Shown: positions 8,964 through 18,560 of the stretch, piece by piece
Layout: the number at the start of each line of letters is the position of its first letter
How positions within the stretch are numbered: position 1 is the first letter of the stretch
NCBI GenBank assembly: GCA_965261255.1
Contig: CBDHCQ010000004.1
Span: 2,480,001-2,544,000, forward strand
Direction: 5' to 3'
Source: Bin80 sp965261255
Lineage (GTDB): Bacteria > Bacteroidota > Rhodothermia > Rhodothermales > Bin80
DNA length: 64,000 nt
Notes under the pieces: model-generated
Database searches by the model: none
What the model was told of the DNA's origin: nothing
The model's input: the letters and a program-made list of their open reading frames with translations, nothing else
Position numbers and translations under genes: made by a program

Positions 8964-10064
8964 ATGGGTGAACTGGTACGACTGTTTCTGAAGTTAGGTT
9001 TTATCGGGTTTGGGGGGCCTGCGGCAGTCATTGCAATGATGGATGACGAAGTGGTCACCCGACGCAAATGGCTTACTCGGGAACACTTCCTAGATTTGGT
9101 TGGGGCAACTAACCTGATCCCCGGCCCGAACTCCACGGAAATGGCCATGCATGTCGGCTATGAGCAGCGCGGGTTTGGTGGGCTGGTCGTTGCAGGCCTA
9201 TGCTTCATCCTACCCGCAGCACTCATGACTGGCGTGCTCGGGTGGCTGTACGCCTCGTATGGTGAAGTGCCGGAGGTCGAACCGTTCCTGCGAGGTATCA
9301 AGCCCGCGGTACTCGCAATCATTCTGGGAGCGCTATGGCGTTTAGGTAAATCTGCCGTCAAGGCATGGGCACTGGTCCCCATAGGTGCCGCCGTCTCTGT
9401 AGCATTGCTGCTGGGCGTCAATGAGGTGCTTGCAATGCTGGGTGGAGGGCTACTCGGTCTAGGGGGACTCTATCTGTGGCGTCGCCGTCTGGTTGCCTTT
9501 GGAGCGCTGCCATTTATTGTTGGATTCCTGCAAACCCCCAAGGTGGAGTACAGCATCTGGAGCCTTGGATGGTTCTTCCTCAAGGTTGGTGCGGTACTGT
9601 ACGGGAGTGGCTATGTCCTTATCGCCTTTCTGGACGGAGGCCTAGTACAGACCTATGGCTGGCTGACCGAACAGCAGCTGCTGGACGCAGTGGCCATCGG
9701 TCAGTTCACCCCCGGACCTGTACTCACAACCGCTACATTCATTGGTGTATTCCTGGGGGGCTGGCAGGGCGGCGTGATAGCTACTGCAGCGATCTTCCTG
9801 CCATCCTTTGTGTTTGTCAGCATACTGAACCCGCTCATTCCCCGTCTGCGAAAGTCAACGCTCATGGGATCATTCTTGGATGCAGTGAACGTCAGTGCGG
9901 TTGCACTAATGCTGGTCGTAACCATACGATTAGGGGTTAGTGTGCTGACTGGTTGGGCACCTGCGGTGATCTTTCTGCTTGCGACAGTAGCGAGCCTCCG
10001 CTTTAAGGTGAACGCGGTCTGGATCGTCGCAGGCGGTGCACTCCTAGGCCTACTGCTCAATTGA
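8964..10064 (+). CDS. chrA: Chromate transporter, two-domain
   Basis: A 366-residue polytopic membrane protein made of two homologous CHR halves. The first half has FIGFGGPAAVIAMMDDEVV and TNLIPGPNSTEM (about residues 13-60). The second half repeats the pattern with LKVGAVLYGSGYVLIAFL and AIGQFTPGPVLTTATFIG (about 210-265). The FGGP and PGP motifs are the family signatures. ChrA-type proteins export chromate by proton antiport. Without a chrB regulator alongside, the true substrate of this member is uncertain. Start is ATG 8964, preceded by an in-frame GTG at 8961. Confidence 0.88.
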   Translation: MGELVRLFLKLGFIGFGGPAAVIAMMDDEVVTRRKWLTREHFLDLVGATNLIPGPNSTEMAMHVGYEQRGFGGLVVAGLCFILPAALMTGVLGWLYASYGEVPEVEPFLRGIKPAVLAIILGALWRLGKSAVKAWALVPIGAAVSVALLLGVNEVLAMLGGGLLGLGGLYLWRRRLVAFGALPFIVGFLQTPKVEYSIWSLGWFFLKVGAVLYGSGYVLIAFLDGGLVQTYGWLTEQQLLDAVAIGQFTPGPVLTTATFIGVFLGGWQGGVIATAAIFLPSFVFVSILNPLIPRLRKSTLMGSFLDAVNVSAVALMLVVTIRLGVSVLTGWAPAVIFLLATVASLRFKVNAVWIVAGGALLGLLLN

Positions 10065-10166
10065 GTAAAAGACTTGGCTGTCCCTTTTGATGGAATAAGC
10101 GTTGACTGTTGCCACTGACCCTTGGGTGGACCAGCCAAACGTTATCCTCTGTAGCCGACAAATCAG

Positions 10167-11120
10167 CTACGTTCCAGTGCGGATAGCGGCCGCAAGTGCC
10201 GGAACGACTTCAAACAAATCTCCGATGATGCCATAATCGGCAACTTTGAATATCGGCGCCGCCGGATCCTTGTTGATGGCAAGGATACACTTTGATCGGG
10301 CAATACCAGCTACATGCTGTGTTGCCCCCGAAATCCCCACAGCGATATACAGATCGGGAGCAACCGCACGACCCGTCTGTCCCACATGTTCGCTGTGCGG
10401 CCGCCAATTCTCATCACTCACCGGACGTGAACAGGCTAGAGCAGCATCTGGGCCAAGTGCATCCAGCAAATCCTCTAGTACATGCCAGTTCTCCGGTCCC
10501 TGCAGGCCCCGGCCTCCACTAACCACAATTGAGGCTTCCGTTACATCAGGACGCTCACTTGAAGCATTTTCCTGAAGTGTGACCGCAGCCATTAGCTCAG
10601 GAAAACGCACCTTACATGGGCGCGCTTTCGTGACTTCATCTGACTGCGGGATTGGTGCATAGGATCTTGGTCGAAAACTGACCAGGGTGAGCTCTCCTGA
10701 CAGCTTTACGTTGGCGGTCACTTTCCCACCATACAGTGCCCGTTTGAACACAGGTCTACCCGCGATCACCTCAAAACCCGTACAGTCCTGTGCAAGCGGA
10801 GCATCCAGCTTCTGTGCCAATCGGCCCATCACATCCTTGCCTGTTGATGTGGCCGGCATGATGATCAGGTCTGCTGTCTTTGCGGCCTGGACTGCGATAT
10901 CAGACAGCATTTCAGGACCGGCATACGCTATTCCCTGGAGGTCGAAAGAAGAAACTTCCGACGCAACAACACCGGCGGCTTCTGCGGCCCGGTGATCAAC
11001 CAGCATCCCCCAGTGGCCGCCCAAGCGCACTGAAAGTTCGGATGCCGCCCTGCACACCTCAAGGGTAGATACGCTCAGGCGATCTCCGCTTGATTCCGCT
11101 ATGACCAGAACTTTGAACAT
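10167..11120 (-). CDS. etfA: Electron transfer flavoprotein alpha subunit
   Basis: A 317-residue FAD-binding subunit of the heterodimeric ETF that takes electrons from acyl-CoA and related dehydrogenases. The N-terminal nucleotide-fold domain starts VLVIAESSGDRLS. The C-terminal FAD domain has VVSGGRGLQGPENW (about 200-213), SRPVSDENW, HVGQTGRAVAPDLYIAVG, then SGATQHVAG and INKDPAAPIFKVADYGIIGD, all canonical. It lies 7 bases downstream of etfB in the same operon. No ETF-quinone oxidoreductase or acyl-CoA dehydrogenase is in the window, but the divergent operon starting at 12157 encodes CoA-thioester enzymes. Confidence 0.95.
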   Translation of the reverse strand: MFKVLVIAESSGDRLSVSTLEVCRAASELSVRLGGHWGMLVDHRAAEAAGVVASEVSSFDLQGIAYAGPEMLSDIAVQAAKTADLIIMPATSTGKDVMGRLAQKLDAPLAQDCTGFEVIAGRPVFKRALYGGKVTANVKLSGELTLVSFRPRSYAPIPQSDEVTKARPCKVRFPELMAAVTLQENASSERPDVTEASIVVSGGRGLQGPENWHVLEDLLDALGPDAALACSRPVSDENWRPHSEHVGQTGRAVAPDLYIAVGISGATQHVAGIARSKCILAINKDPAAPIFKVADYGIIGDLFEVVPALAAAIRTGT

Positions 11121-11127
11121 TTTACGC

Positions 11128-11877
11128 TCAAATAACTTTGGCTTCCTCGCGCAAGAGCGCGATCACCTGCTCTGCAACCCCATCATCATAAGCCAGAATT
11201 TTACCTTCTGACTTTGATGCCGGCAAAGCCAGTGACGCAATCTGAAGTTGCGCAACCTCAAGTGCAGCCGTCTCTTTTTCTATGGGTTTACGCTTTGCCT
11301 TCATAATCCCCCTGAAGGATGGGTAACGCGGTTCACCAATCCTGCGGTTGATGCCGACGACTGCTGGCAGATTGCATCTGTGAATTTCGTCACCCTGCTC
11401 AATAGGATGTCGGGCGGTCAATCCATCTGAGGTTACTTTCAGCTCTTCAACCCCAGTAATGCATGGCCAATTCAGCAGTACTCCTAACCGCTGCGGCACT
11501 TGAGCACCTGCACCATCAATGGCGACCTCACCCGTCAAAACCAGGTCGAAATCTCGCGTACCGATCGTGTTTGCAAGCGCACCTGCGACAATCTTTGGAT
11601 CATCCGGCATGGCATCACACTCGAGATGCACAGCAAAGTCGGCCCCCATAGCCAAGCCCTGCCTGAGTGCGCTTTCTACTCGATCCGGCCCGAGGGCGAG
11701 GAGCGTTACTGTTCCTCCCTGCTCATCACACAGCTGCACCGCTACCTCAATGGCAGACTCGTCATGTGGGTTTATTATCCATACGAGGCCCTCCTCCCCC
11801 ACACTGGTCCCATCAGGGGCCAATGTGGGCCGGGATTCCGTATCGGCAGTCTGCTTAATGCATACGGCTATATTCAT
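11128..11877 (-). CDS. etfB: Electron transfer flavoprotein beta subunit
   Basis: A 249-residue ETF beta subunit, full length for the family. It starts MNIAVCIKQTADTE, with the invariant NPHDESAIEVAVQL (about 36-49), the AMP-binding stretch LVLTGEVAIDGAGAQVPQRLG (about 110-130) and the recognition-loop region with AKRKPIEKE near the end. First gene of the etfBA pair; the pair is divergent from the ten-gene operon beginning at 12157. Confidence 0.95.
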   Translation of the reverse strand: MNIAVCIKQTADTESRPTLAPDGTSVGEEGLVWIINPHDESAIEVAVQLCDEQGGTVTLLALGPDRVESALRQGLAMGADFAVHLECDAMPDDPKIVAGALANTIGTRDFDLVLTGEVAIDGAGAQVPQRLGVLLNWPCITGVEELKVTSDGLTARHPIEQGDEIHRCNLPAVVGINRRIGEPRYPSFRGIMKAKRKPIEKETAALEVAQLQIASLALPASKSEGKILAYDDGVAEQVIALLREEAKVI

Positions 11878-12156
11878 TGGTCCAACTTAAGGCCATCACT
11901 TGCCAATTCATGAAAATCATGAGGTCCTGTGCAGACTCCCCGGTAATATATTCGGGTACCTGATACGATCTGTGCTAATCGTAGATCATCACAGTCGTAA
12001 ATAAAACGACCGTGGTCCATCAACTCGGCGGTTATACCACTAAGAGACCAGACTTATCCGGGATCCAAGGACCTGCGATCTACCTGTGCATATGCGCTGA
12101 TTGAATCCGATTAATTAAATTCATTTGAATTCCCAATCATAACCATCAAAAAGAAA
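11878..12156. promoter_or_regulatory. Divergent intergenic region between etfB and the ten-gene operon
   Basis: This 279-base gap holds no reading frame I can support. It must contain the promoters of both etfBA (leftward) and the ten-gene operon (rightward). The stretch 12109-12145 is A/T-rich (ttaattaaattcatttgaat), as expected near a start of transcription. I cannot name a specific operator or riboswitch. Confidence 0.35.
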
Positions 12157-13170
12157 GTGAAGTCGTCTATTAACTGGGGAATTATTGGTGCAAGCACGAT
12201 CGCCAAGGAATGGATGATCAATGCCATCAATGCAGACCCCAAAAGTCAGGTAACCGCCATTCTGAGCCAATCCCGGCAGCGCGGACAGGATTTTAGAGCG
12301 CAATTCGGCATTGCTCGCACCTACTCCGATCTCTCTGCATTTCTGGCGGACCCAGACATAGACGCGGTATACATAGGGACTACCAATGAGCTGCATAAGC
12401 CACAAACACTGGCCGCTGCGTCTGCCCAGAAACATGTTCTCTGTGAAAAACCCCTTGCCCTCTCACTTGCAGACGCGCGGCAAATGGCACAGACCTGCAC
12501 AACTGCTGGCGTAGTCATGGGGACTAATCACCATCTGCGCAATGCTGTCACGCACCGCAAACTGCGCGAGCTAGTCCAGGACGGTGCCATTGGGCAACCG
12601 CTTGCGGTTCGGGTGTTCCACGCCGTTATGCTGCCTCCACATTTGCAGACTTGGCGGATCAAAGATCCTGCAACCGGAGCCGGAGTTGTCCTTGATATAA
12701 CCGTTCATGATACAGATACACTTCGGTTTATTCTGGATGATGAGGTTGAGTCTGTGGCGGCTTTAACATCGGCGCAGGGCCTCGGAGAACACGGAATCTC
12801 CGATACGGTTATGGGTATCATGCGGTTTGACAACGGTACACTGGCGCAATTCCACGACTCATTTGTAGTTGGCCACGCTGGCACTGGACTTCAGGTTCAT
12901 GGCACCAACGGATCGTTGATTGCTACAGATGTAATGACGCAGCAACCCATTGGAAATATCACGCTGCGCCGTGGTGACCAAGTTGAGAACGTTGAACTTC
13001 CGCCCCATACCAATCTTTACGAACGTGCAGTACAGTGCTTCAATAATGCTGTTCAGGGCAATGGGACCCCGGCCGCAACGGCTGAAGATGGCATTCGCTC
13101 GCTCGCCGTCGCTCTGGCAGTTGAACAGGCAGCGCAGACAGGTTCCCATGTCACCGTAGCCTATGCCTGA
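12157..13170 (+). CDS. Gfo/Idh/MocA oxidoreductase, 1,5-anhydrofructose-reductase-like
   Basis: A 337-residue NAD(P)-dependent sugar oxidoreductase. The Rossmann loop is GIIGAS at residues 8-13, the catalytic EKP at 97-99 and the DITVHDTD active-site segment at 180-187 (His184, Asp187). The long segments IGTTNELH and GVVMGTNHHLRNA match my memory of rhizobial 1,5-anhydro-D-fructose reductase, so a closely related keto-sugar reductase or dehydrogenase is likely; the substrate is inferred only. The start is GTG 12157, preceded by a purine-rich run (aaaaagaaa); no ATG precedes the Rossmann motif in frame. First gene of the operon; its 3' end overlaps the next start by 8 bases. Confidence 0.85.
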   Translation: MKSSINWGIIGASTIAKEWMINAINADPKSQVTAILSQSRQRGQDFRAQFGIARTYSDLSAFLADPDIDAVYIGTTNELHKPQTLAAASAQKHVLCEKPLALSLADARQMAQTCTTAGVVMGTNHHLRNAVTHRKLRELVQDGAIGQPLAVRVFHAVMLPPHLQTWRIKDPATGAGVVLDITVHDTDTLRFILDDEVESVAALTSAQGLGEHGISDTVMGIMRFDNGTLAQFHDSFVVGHAGTGLQVHGTNGSLIATDVMTQQPIGNITLRRGDQVENVELPPHTNLYERAVQCFNNAVQGNGTPAATAEDGIRSLAVALAVEQAAQTGSHVTVAYA

Positions 13171-14746
13171 GTTTTGCTCATTTGACCTTGCTGCCGAACA
13201 GATCAAAGATGATGCGGTGGTAACCGTGAGTTCATCAAGCGGTCTGGGCTGCCCCGATGCAATGCTGTCCGCTATCGGCCGGCGCTTTACCAGCACAGGC
13301 CATCCACGCAGGCTGACCACGATTCATCCCATTGCGGCAGGTGACATGTATGGCATTGACGGGATTGATCACTTGGCTTATGATGGCCTGCTGAAACGTG
13401 TGGTTGCTGGATCCCTGCCGAGTGGCCCCTCCTCTATGCCCTCCCCGCGGATATGGCAAATGATCGGCGAAAACCGGGTCGAGGCCTATAACCTGCCCAG
13501 TGGAGTATTGTATCACATGCATCGTGAAGCTGCAGCACATAGACCGGGAATACTCAGCAAAGTGGGAATGGACACGTTCGTTGATCCCCAACTTCTTGGT
13601 GCACGGATGAATGAGTGCAGCCCTCCTGATGTCGTTGAACGGGTTACTTTTGACGGTGATGAATGGCTGTTCTACCGATCAATACCTGTTGATGTCGCTA
13701 TCATCCGGGGAACCACAGCAGACAGGCTTGGCAACATCAGCACTGAGCACGAAGGGGGCTTCCTAGGCATCTATGACCAGGCACTTGCAGCTCACAACAA
13801 TGGGGGCATTGTGATTGCCCAGGTTAAACGCGTGGTCGACTCTGGAACACTAAAATCACAGGAGGTCAGAGTCCCCGGTGTTGTAGTAGACTACGTGGTC
13901 ACTGCGCCGGATCAGATGCAAACCACCAACACCGGCTACGATCCTACAATCAGCGGGGAGAAGCACCCCGAAGGGGTCACCTTCGATCTCATGCCCTGGG
14001 GTGCCTACAAACCGATGGCGCGTCGGGCCGCAATGGAATTGCAGCGAGGGGATGCAGTCAATCTGGGTTTTGGGGTATGCGCACAGGTCCCCCGTATCCT
14101 GTTGGAGGAAGGATTATCTGATGCCGTGACCTGGGTCATTGAACAGGGAGCCGTCGGAGGTATCCCCCTCCTGGACTTTCAGTTTGGCTGTGCCTCCGGT
14201 GCACAGGCCATTCTCGCATCCCCTGATCAGTTCACTTATTTCCAGGGCGGCGGATTTGACCAGAGCCTTTTGTCTTTCATGCAAATTGGTACCGAGGGAT
14301 GTGTCAATGTCTCGCGCCTTGCTGCACGTCCTCATGTCACCGCAGGCGTGGGAGGCTTCATTGACATCACGGCCAATGCACGCAACCTCACGTTTGTCGG
14401 CACATACACAACCGGTGGTCTGCGCCTTACTATTGAAGCAGGCAAATTGAATATTCTCAGGGAAGGTAAAATCCAGAAGCTTGTGCCGAATGTAGAACAT
14501 GTTTCTTTCAGCGGGCGCCGGGCTCTTCAGTTGAGGCAGCATGTCACCTACATTACAGAACGCTGTGTGCTGCGTTTACTGCCCGAAGGACTGACCGTAA
14601 CTGAGATTGCCCCGGGCATTGATCTTGAGCGTGATGTCCTGGCACAGACTCTTCTGAAGCTCAAGGTTAGCCCATCCCTGAGCGTGATGGACCCTCGGCT
14701 GTTTGATCCCGCGCCAATGAATCTCCAACTATCTCGGGCAGAATGA
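13163..14746 (+). CDS. Family I CoA-transferase (acetate/propionate CoA-transferase-like)
   Basis: A 527-residue fused alpha-beta CoA-transferase of the YdiF/propionate CoA-transferase type. It moves CoA from an acyl-CoA donor to a carboxylate. The N-terminal half (about 1-260) carries GGIVIAQVKRVVDSGTL. The C-terminal half has LGFGVCAQVP and the catalytic glutamate in VIEQGAVGGIP (Glu327). Residues 375-430 (GVGGFIDITANARN, FVGTYTTGG) are also family-typical. The next gene starts inside its stop (ATGA at 14743). In this operon it could activate the acid made by the downstream alcohol and aldehyde dehydrogenases. Confidence 0.88.
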   Translation: MPEFCSFDLAAEQIKDDAVVTVSSSSGLGCPDAMLSAIGRRFTSTGHPRRLTTIHPIAAGDMYGIDGIDHLAYDGLLKRVVAGSLPSGPSSMPSPRIWQMIGENRVEAYNLPSGVLYHMHREAAAHRPGILSKVGMDTFVDPQLLGARMNECSPPDVVERVTFDGDEWLFYRSIPVDVAIIRGTTADRLGNISTEHEGGFLGIYDQALAAHNNGGIVIAQVKRVVDSGTLKSQEVRVPGVVVDYVVTAPDQMQTTNTGYDPTISGEKHPEGVTFDLMPWGAYKPMARRAAMELQRGDAVNLGFGVCAQVPRILLEEGLSDAVTWVIEQGAVGGIPLLDFQFGCASGAQAILASPDQFTYFQGGGFDQSLLSFMQIGTEGCVNVSRLAARPHVTAGVGGFIDITANARNLTFVGTYTTGGLRLTIEAGKLNILREGKIQKLVPNVEHVSFSGRRALQLRQHVTYITERCVLRLLPEGLTVTEIAPGIDLERDVLAQTLLKLKVSPSLSVMDPRLFDPAPMNLQLSRAE

Positions 14747-15501
14747 GTAACGTTTATCTTGAAATTTGTGACTCCGTAGCAAAGCTGACGCTTGATCGTC
14801 CGGCGAAACGCAACGCCCTTACTCCTTCCATGCTTGAGGCTCTGGAGGCCCACCTAGCCACTCTTGAATCCAACAAGAAAGTCCGGGTCGTTACGCTTTC
14901 AGGAGCGGGAGACAAGGCATTTTGTGCAGGCGCCGACATCAAGGCATGGGGAGCGCTGGATGCTCTCGGGATGTGGAACGAATGGATTCCCAGAGGACAA
15001 CGAATTTTTTCGCGTCTGACAAACTTGCGTCAACCCGTCATTGCACTTATGAACGGGTATGCGTTCGGCGGCGGGCTTGAGCTGGCTCTGGCATGCGATA
15101 TACGCATCGCGGCAAGTACAGCCACCTTTGCAATGCCTGAGGTTAAGATCGCAGCAGTCCCTGGTTGGGGCGGAACCTCCCGATTAGCGAACATAATCGG
15201 AATTTCCCGTGCCAAAATGATGATCCTCACCGGGGATCCTATTGATGCACAGACTGCCCTCGCCTGGGGACTCGTGACCAAAGTGTGTTCGCCCGATCGA
15301 TTATCTCTTGCAGCAGATGAGCTGATCGCAACTATATCCAGTAACGCCCCCATTGCTGTGCAGATATCCAAACAGCTTTTGGATGCTAACTGTGCACCTC
15401 TTGAATCCATTGCAGGCGCCCTCAGCGCATACACGGACGATGGTCAGGAAGGTGTGCAGAGCTTCTCCGAACGCCGAAATCCTGACTATAAGGGATCCTG
15501 A
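14743..15501 (+). CDS. Enoyl-CoA hydratase/isomerase (crotonase family)
   Basis: A 252-residue crotonase. It begins with LTLDRPAKRNALT (15-27), then AFCAGADIKAWG (about 60-71, first oxyanion-hole region), NGYAFGGGLELALACDIR (about 103-120, second oxyanion hole) and PEVKIAAVPGWGGTSRL (about 130-146). The Glu of FGGGLELA is present. The position equivalent to the second catalytic Glu of hydratases (about 140 in rat numbering) falls in PGWGGTSRL and looks like Gly/Trp, so the exact reaction (hydration, isomerisation or C-C cleavage) is open. Translationally coupled to the CoA-transferase, so its substrate is probably the CoA ester made there. Confidence 0.88.
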   Translation: MSNVYLEICDSVAKLTLDRPAKRNALTPSMLEALEAHLATLESNKKVRVVTLSGAGDKAFCAGADIKAWGALDALGMWNEWIPRGQRIFSRLTNLRQPVIALMNGYAFGGGLELALACDIRIAASTATFAMPEVKIAAVPGWGGTSRLANIIGISRAKMMILTGDPIDAQTALAWGLVTKVCSPDRLSLAADELIATISSNAPIAVQISKQLLDANCAPLESIAGALSAYTDDGQEGVQSFSERRNPDYKGS

Positions 15502-15505
15502 TATC

Positions 15506-17095
15506 ATGCCACATCAGCGTGTGTTCGATTATGTGATTGTAGGGGCAGGTGCAGCAGGATGTGTCGTAGCTCGCCGTCTTGCCGAAGATCAACATACTCG
15601 GGTTCTTCTTCTCGAAGCCGGTCCCTCCGATCGGTCTCCACTCATCCACATGCCGGCGGGTTTTACCAAACTCACCGGCAAGAATGTGAACTGGTGCTTC
15701 AAGACCGTACCCCAAAAGCGTTTGAACAACCGTGAAATGCACTACCCTCAGGGACGTACGCTGGGGGGCAGTACATCCATTAACGCCATGATCTACATCC
15801 GGGGACATCGCCTGGACTACGAAGAGTGGCGCGAACTGGGCTGCGATGGCTGGGGGTATGCAGATGTACTTCCATATTTCAAGAGGTCCGAGAACAACGA
15901 ACGTTTCGTGGACGAGTACCACGGGCGAGGTGGTCCACTAAATGTTGCAGATCAGGTTCAATCAAACCTGCTTACGCGCGCGTTCGTCAGATCAGCACAG
16001 GAGGTCGGCATCCCCTATAACCCTGACTTGAACGGTGCCCACCAGTCAGGCGTGAGCTATTACCAGGTTACGCAGCGAAATGTACGCCGGGAAAGTGCAG
16101 CAACCGCGTTTCTACGCCCGCCCAGACCGAATCTTACCATTCAAACCCGAGCGGTTGCAACACGCGTGCTCGTTGAAAACGGCCGGGCCACCGGAATTGA
16201 GTACATACAGAATGGTAAACGCACCCAGGCTCGTGCGGAACGGGAGGTGATACTCAGTGGCGGAGCCGTCAACTCCCCAAAGATTCTGCTGCTGTCAGGG
16301 ATCGGACCCGCAGATGAATTAAAAGCACTTGGAATTACGGTAGAACACGACCTGCCGGGCGTTGGCAGAAATTTCCAGGACCACATGGATGTGTACCTGG
16401 CTGCATCTTCCAGTAAACCCATCAGCTATAACGGGCACGACCGCTGGAATAGGGCAATCCTGCATGGTATTCAGTACCTGCTGTACAAGACTGGGCCGGT
16501 AACTGCCTCGGTATGTGAAGCCGGCTGTTTTCTCAAAAGCTCGCCCGAAGTCCGATCCCCTGATATACAGATTCACTGCCTGCCCGCATATGTGGTGGAC
16601 CATGGCCGGATGACCATCAAAGGTCATGGCTTAACCATCAATACCTGTAATCTGCGTCCGCGCAGCATTGGATCCGTAACTCTGCGCAGCAGCGATCCAT
16701 TTGATGATCCCGCAATTGATCCAAATTTCCTGGACGACCCCTGCGATCTTAAGGTGTCCATGGAAGGGTTTAAATGGGGACGGCGCATATTGGGTGCTCC
16801 TTCTTTCCGTCAATACATTGAAAAGGAAATCCTTCCTGGACCAGAAGCACAGAGCGAGGAAGAAATTGGAGCCTATATCCGAAAATGGGCAAAAAATGAT
16901 TATCATCCTATAGGGTCCTGTAAAATGGGAACCGACGACGAGGCCGTGGTGGACACACAGCTTCGCGTACGGGGACTTGAGGCGCTTCGCGTGATTGACG
17001 CCTCTATCATGCCCCGCCTAATCAGCGGCAACACACAGGCAACTTCCATTATGATTGGTGAAAAAGGAGCTGCCATGATCAAAGAGCCGGTCTAA
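15506..17095 (+). CDS. GMC-family alcohol dehydrogenase, choline-dehydrogenase-like
   Basis: A 529-residue flavoprotein from the ATG at 15506, 4 bases after the crotonase stop; longer upstream frames run inside the crotonase gene and are rejected. The FAD-binding loop is GAGAAG at 13-18 and the ribose-binding Glu lies in LLLEAGP. The GMC signatures are GRTLGGSTSINAMIYIRG and SGGAVNSPKILLLSGIGP. The active-site pair is His467 (HPIGSCKMG) and Asn509 (SGNTQ). Such enzymes oxidise a primary alcohol to an aldehyde. The following aldehyde dehydrogenase overlaps by one base (TAATG), which argues strongly for sequential alcohol-to-acid oxidation. The substrate is unknown; choline is possible by family but not specially indicated by the neighbours. 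Confidence 0.92.
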   Translation: MPHQRVFDYVIVGAGAAGCVVARRLAEDQHTRVLLLEAGPSDRSPLIHMPAGFTKLTGKNVNWCFKTVPQKRLNNREMHYPQGRTLGGSTSINAMIYIRGHRLDYEEWRELGCDGWGYADVLPYFKRSENNERFVDEYHGRGGPLNVADQVQSNLLTRAFVRSAQEVGIPYNPDLNGAHQSGVSYYQVTQRNVRRESAATAFLRPPRPNLTIQTRAVATRVLVENGRATGIEYIQNGKRTQARAEREVILSGGAVNSPKILLLSGIGPADELKALGITVEHDLPGVGRNFQDHMDVYLAASSSKPISYNGHDRWNRAILHGIQYLLYKTGPVTASVCEAGCFLKSSPEVRSPDIQIHCLPAYVVDHGRMTIKGHGLTINTCNLRPRSIGSVTLRSSDPFDDPAIDPNFLDDPCDLKVSMEGFKWGRRILGAPSFRQYIEKEILPGPEAQSEEEIGAYIRKWAKNDYHPIGSCKMGTDDEAVVDTQLRVRGLEALRVIDASIMPRLISGNTQATSIMIGEKGAAMIKEPV

Positions 17096-18549
17096 TGACG
17101 CATCACTGGATTGGAGGAAAAAACACTCGCTCAGAGATCAGGGATCGGTTCACAACCGTGAGCCCTGCACACGATACCACCGTCGGGGACTATGCACTCG
17201 GGACCGCCTCGGACATGGATAAGGCGGTGCAGACGGCACGTGCCGCCTTTGATACCGGACCATGGCCCCGAATGTCTGGACAGGAACGCGCCAGCATCCT
17301 GAATGCAACGGCGGACCTGATTGACGCACACAACGATGATCTGGCCAGACTGGAAACGCTCGAGAGCGGAAAACCTATCACGCAGGCCAAAGCGGAAATG
17401 AATTCCGCAGCTGATCTGTGGCGCTATGCAGCAACGCTCGCCCGCCACACCTGCGGCGAAGCTTACAATAGCCTCGGCGAAAATAAACTCGGACTGGTAC
17501 TCCGCGAACCTGCGGGGGTTGTAGGCATGATTACGCCATGGAATTTTCCGCTGCTCATCATCAGTCAGAAATTGCCGTTCGCGTTATCTGTCGGCTGTAC
17601 AGCCGTGATTAAACCTAGCGAACTGACACCAGGCACTACACTGCAATTGGCTGCACTGGCACATGAAGCTGGTGTGCCGGGAGGCGTGATCAATGTCGTA
17701 ACCGGTCTGGGTGAGCCTGTAGGAAGCCGCCTGTCCGAGCATCCCGATATTGATGTAATCTCATTCACGGGCTCAACCGCCGTGGGGCGCCAAGTGGCAG
17801 CCTCGGCTAGCAGAAACCTGAAACGCTGCTCTCTGGAGCTCGGAGGGAAGAACCCCCATATCATATTCGCGGACGCAGACCTGGACGCTGCACTGGATCC
17901 AGTCGTGTTTGGCGTCTACTTCAACATGGGAGAGTGTTGCAACAGCGGCAGTCGGCTGCTGCTGGACGAGCGCATTGCCCAAGAATTCACCGAACGTGTG
18001 ATCCAATTGGCACGTACCGTACCCGTTGGCGATCCGCTTGACCCTGCCACCAAGGTTGGTGCCATCATCAATATCCCACAACTGGAAAAGATCAGAAGTT
18101 ATGTGGGTAACGGTACAGAGTGCGGTGCGCAGTTGCGCCTCGGTGGACACAGCATCCCAACGCCCACCGGACGATTTTTTGAACCTACCGTGTTTGACGG
18201 AGTGACTCCAGAGATGATTATCGCGCGGGATGAAATATTTGGACCGGTACTGTCAATATTGACATTCAAAACAAAAGAGGAAGCTATCCAGATCGCCAAC
18301 GACACCCTCTATGGCCTCAGCGCCGGCTTGTGGACCTCCAATGTTGATACCGCCTTTGAGGTCAGCCGCAGAATCCGCGCAGGCACCATATGGATCAACT
18401 GTTTCATGGACGGGTATCCCGAACTTCCCTTCGGTGGCTACGGGGACAGTGGGCTGGGGCGTGAATTGGGGCGGTTTTCCACTGACGAATTTACAGAGCT
18501 CAAAACCGTCCAACTCCATATAGGCGAGCACACCGGTTCGTGGCTGTAA
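17095..18549 (+). CDS. NAD(P)-dependent aldehyde dehydrogenase
   Basis: A 484-residue ALDH-superfamily enzyme, close to betaine-aldehyde/5-carboxymethyl types. The signatures are MITPWNFPLLI (145-155), KPSELTP (173-179), FTGSTAVGRQVA (224-235), general base Glu248 in LELGGKN, nucleophile Cys282 in NMGECCNSGSR, and EIFGPVLSI. It converts the aldehyde from the preceding GMC enzyme to a carboxylate. The start overlaps the preceding stop by one base. It sits before the importer genes in the operon. Confidence 0.94.
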   Translation: MTHHWIGGKNTRSEIRDRFTTVSPAHDTTVGDYALGTASDMDKAVQTARAAFDTGPWPRMSGQERASILNATADLIDAHNDDLARLETLESGKPITQAKAEMNSAADLWRYAATLARHTCGEAYNSLGENKLGLVLREPAGVVGMITPWNFPLLIISQKLPFALSVGCTAVIKPSELTPGTTLQLAALAHEAGVPGGVINVVTGLGEPVGSRLSEHPDIDVISFTGSTAVGRQVAASASRNLKRCSLELGGKNPHIIFADADLDAALDPVVFGVYFNMGECCNSGSRLLLDERIAQEFTERVIQLARTVPVGDPLDPATKVGAIINIPQLEKIRSYVGNGTECGAQLRLGGHSIPTPTGRFFEPTVFDGVTPEMIIARDEIFGPVLSILTFKTKEEAIQIANDTLYGLSAGLWTSNVDTAFEVSRRIRAGTIWINCFMDGYPELPFGGYGDSGLGRELGRFSTDEFTELKTVQLHIGEHTGSWL

Positions 18550-18560
18550 AACTTTTCACA

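Noticed and set aside
10074..10138. Seven-base inverted repeat (ttggctg / cagccaa) between chrA and etfA
   Set aside because: The loop is over 50 bases and there is no T-run, so I cannot support it as a terminator.
15353..15505. Upstream extension of the GMC gene into the crotonase gene
   Set aside because: The first 51 residues of that frame overlap the crotonase coding end and lack similarity to GMC enzymes, whose N-terminus begins right after ATG 15506.
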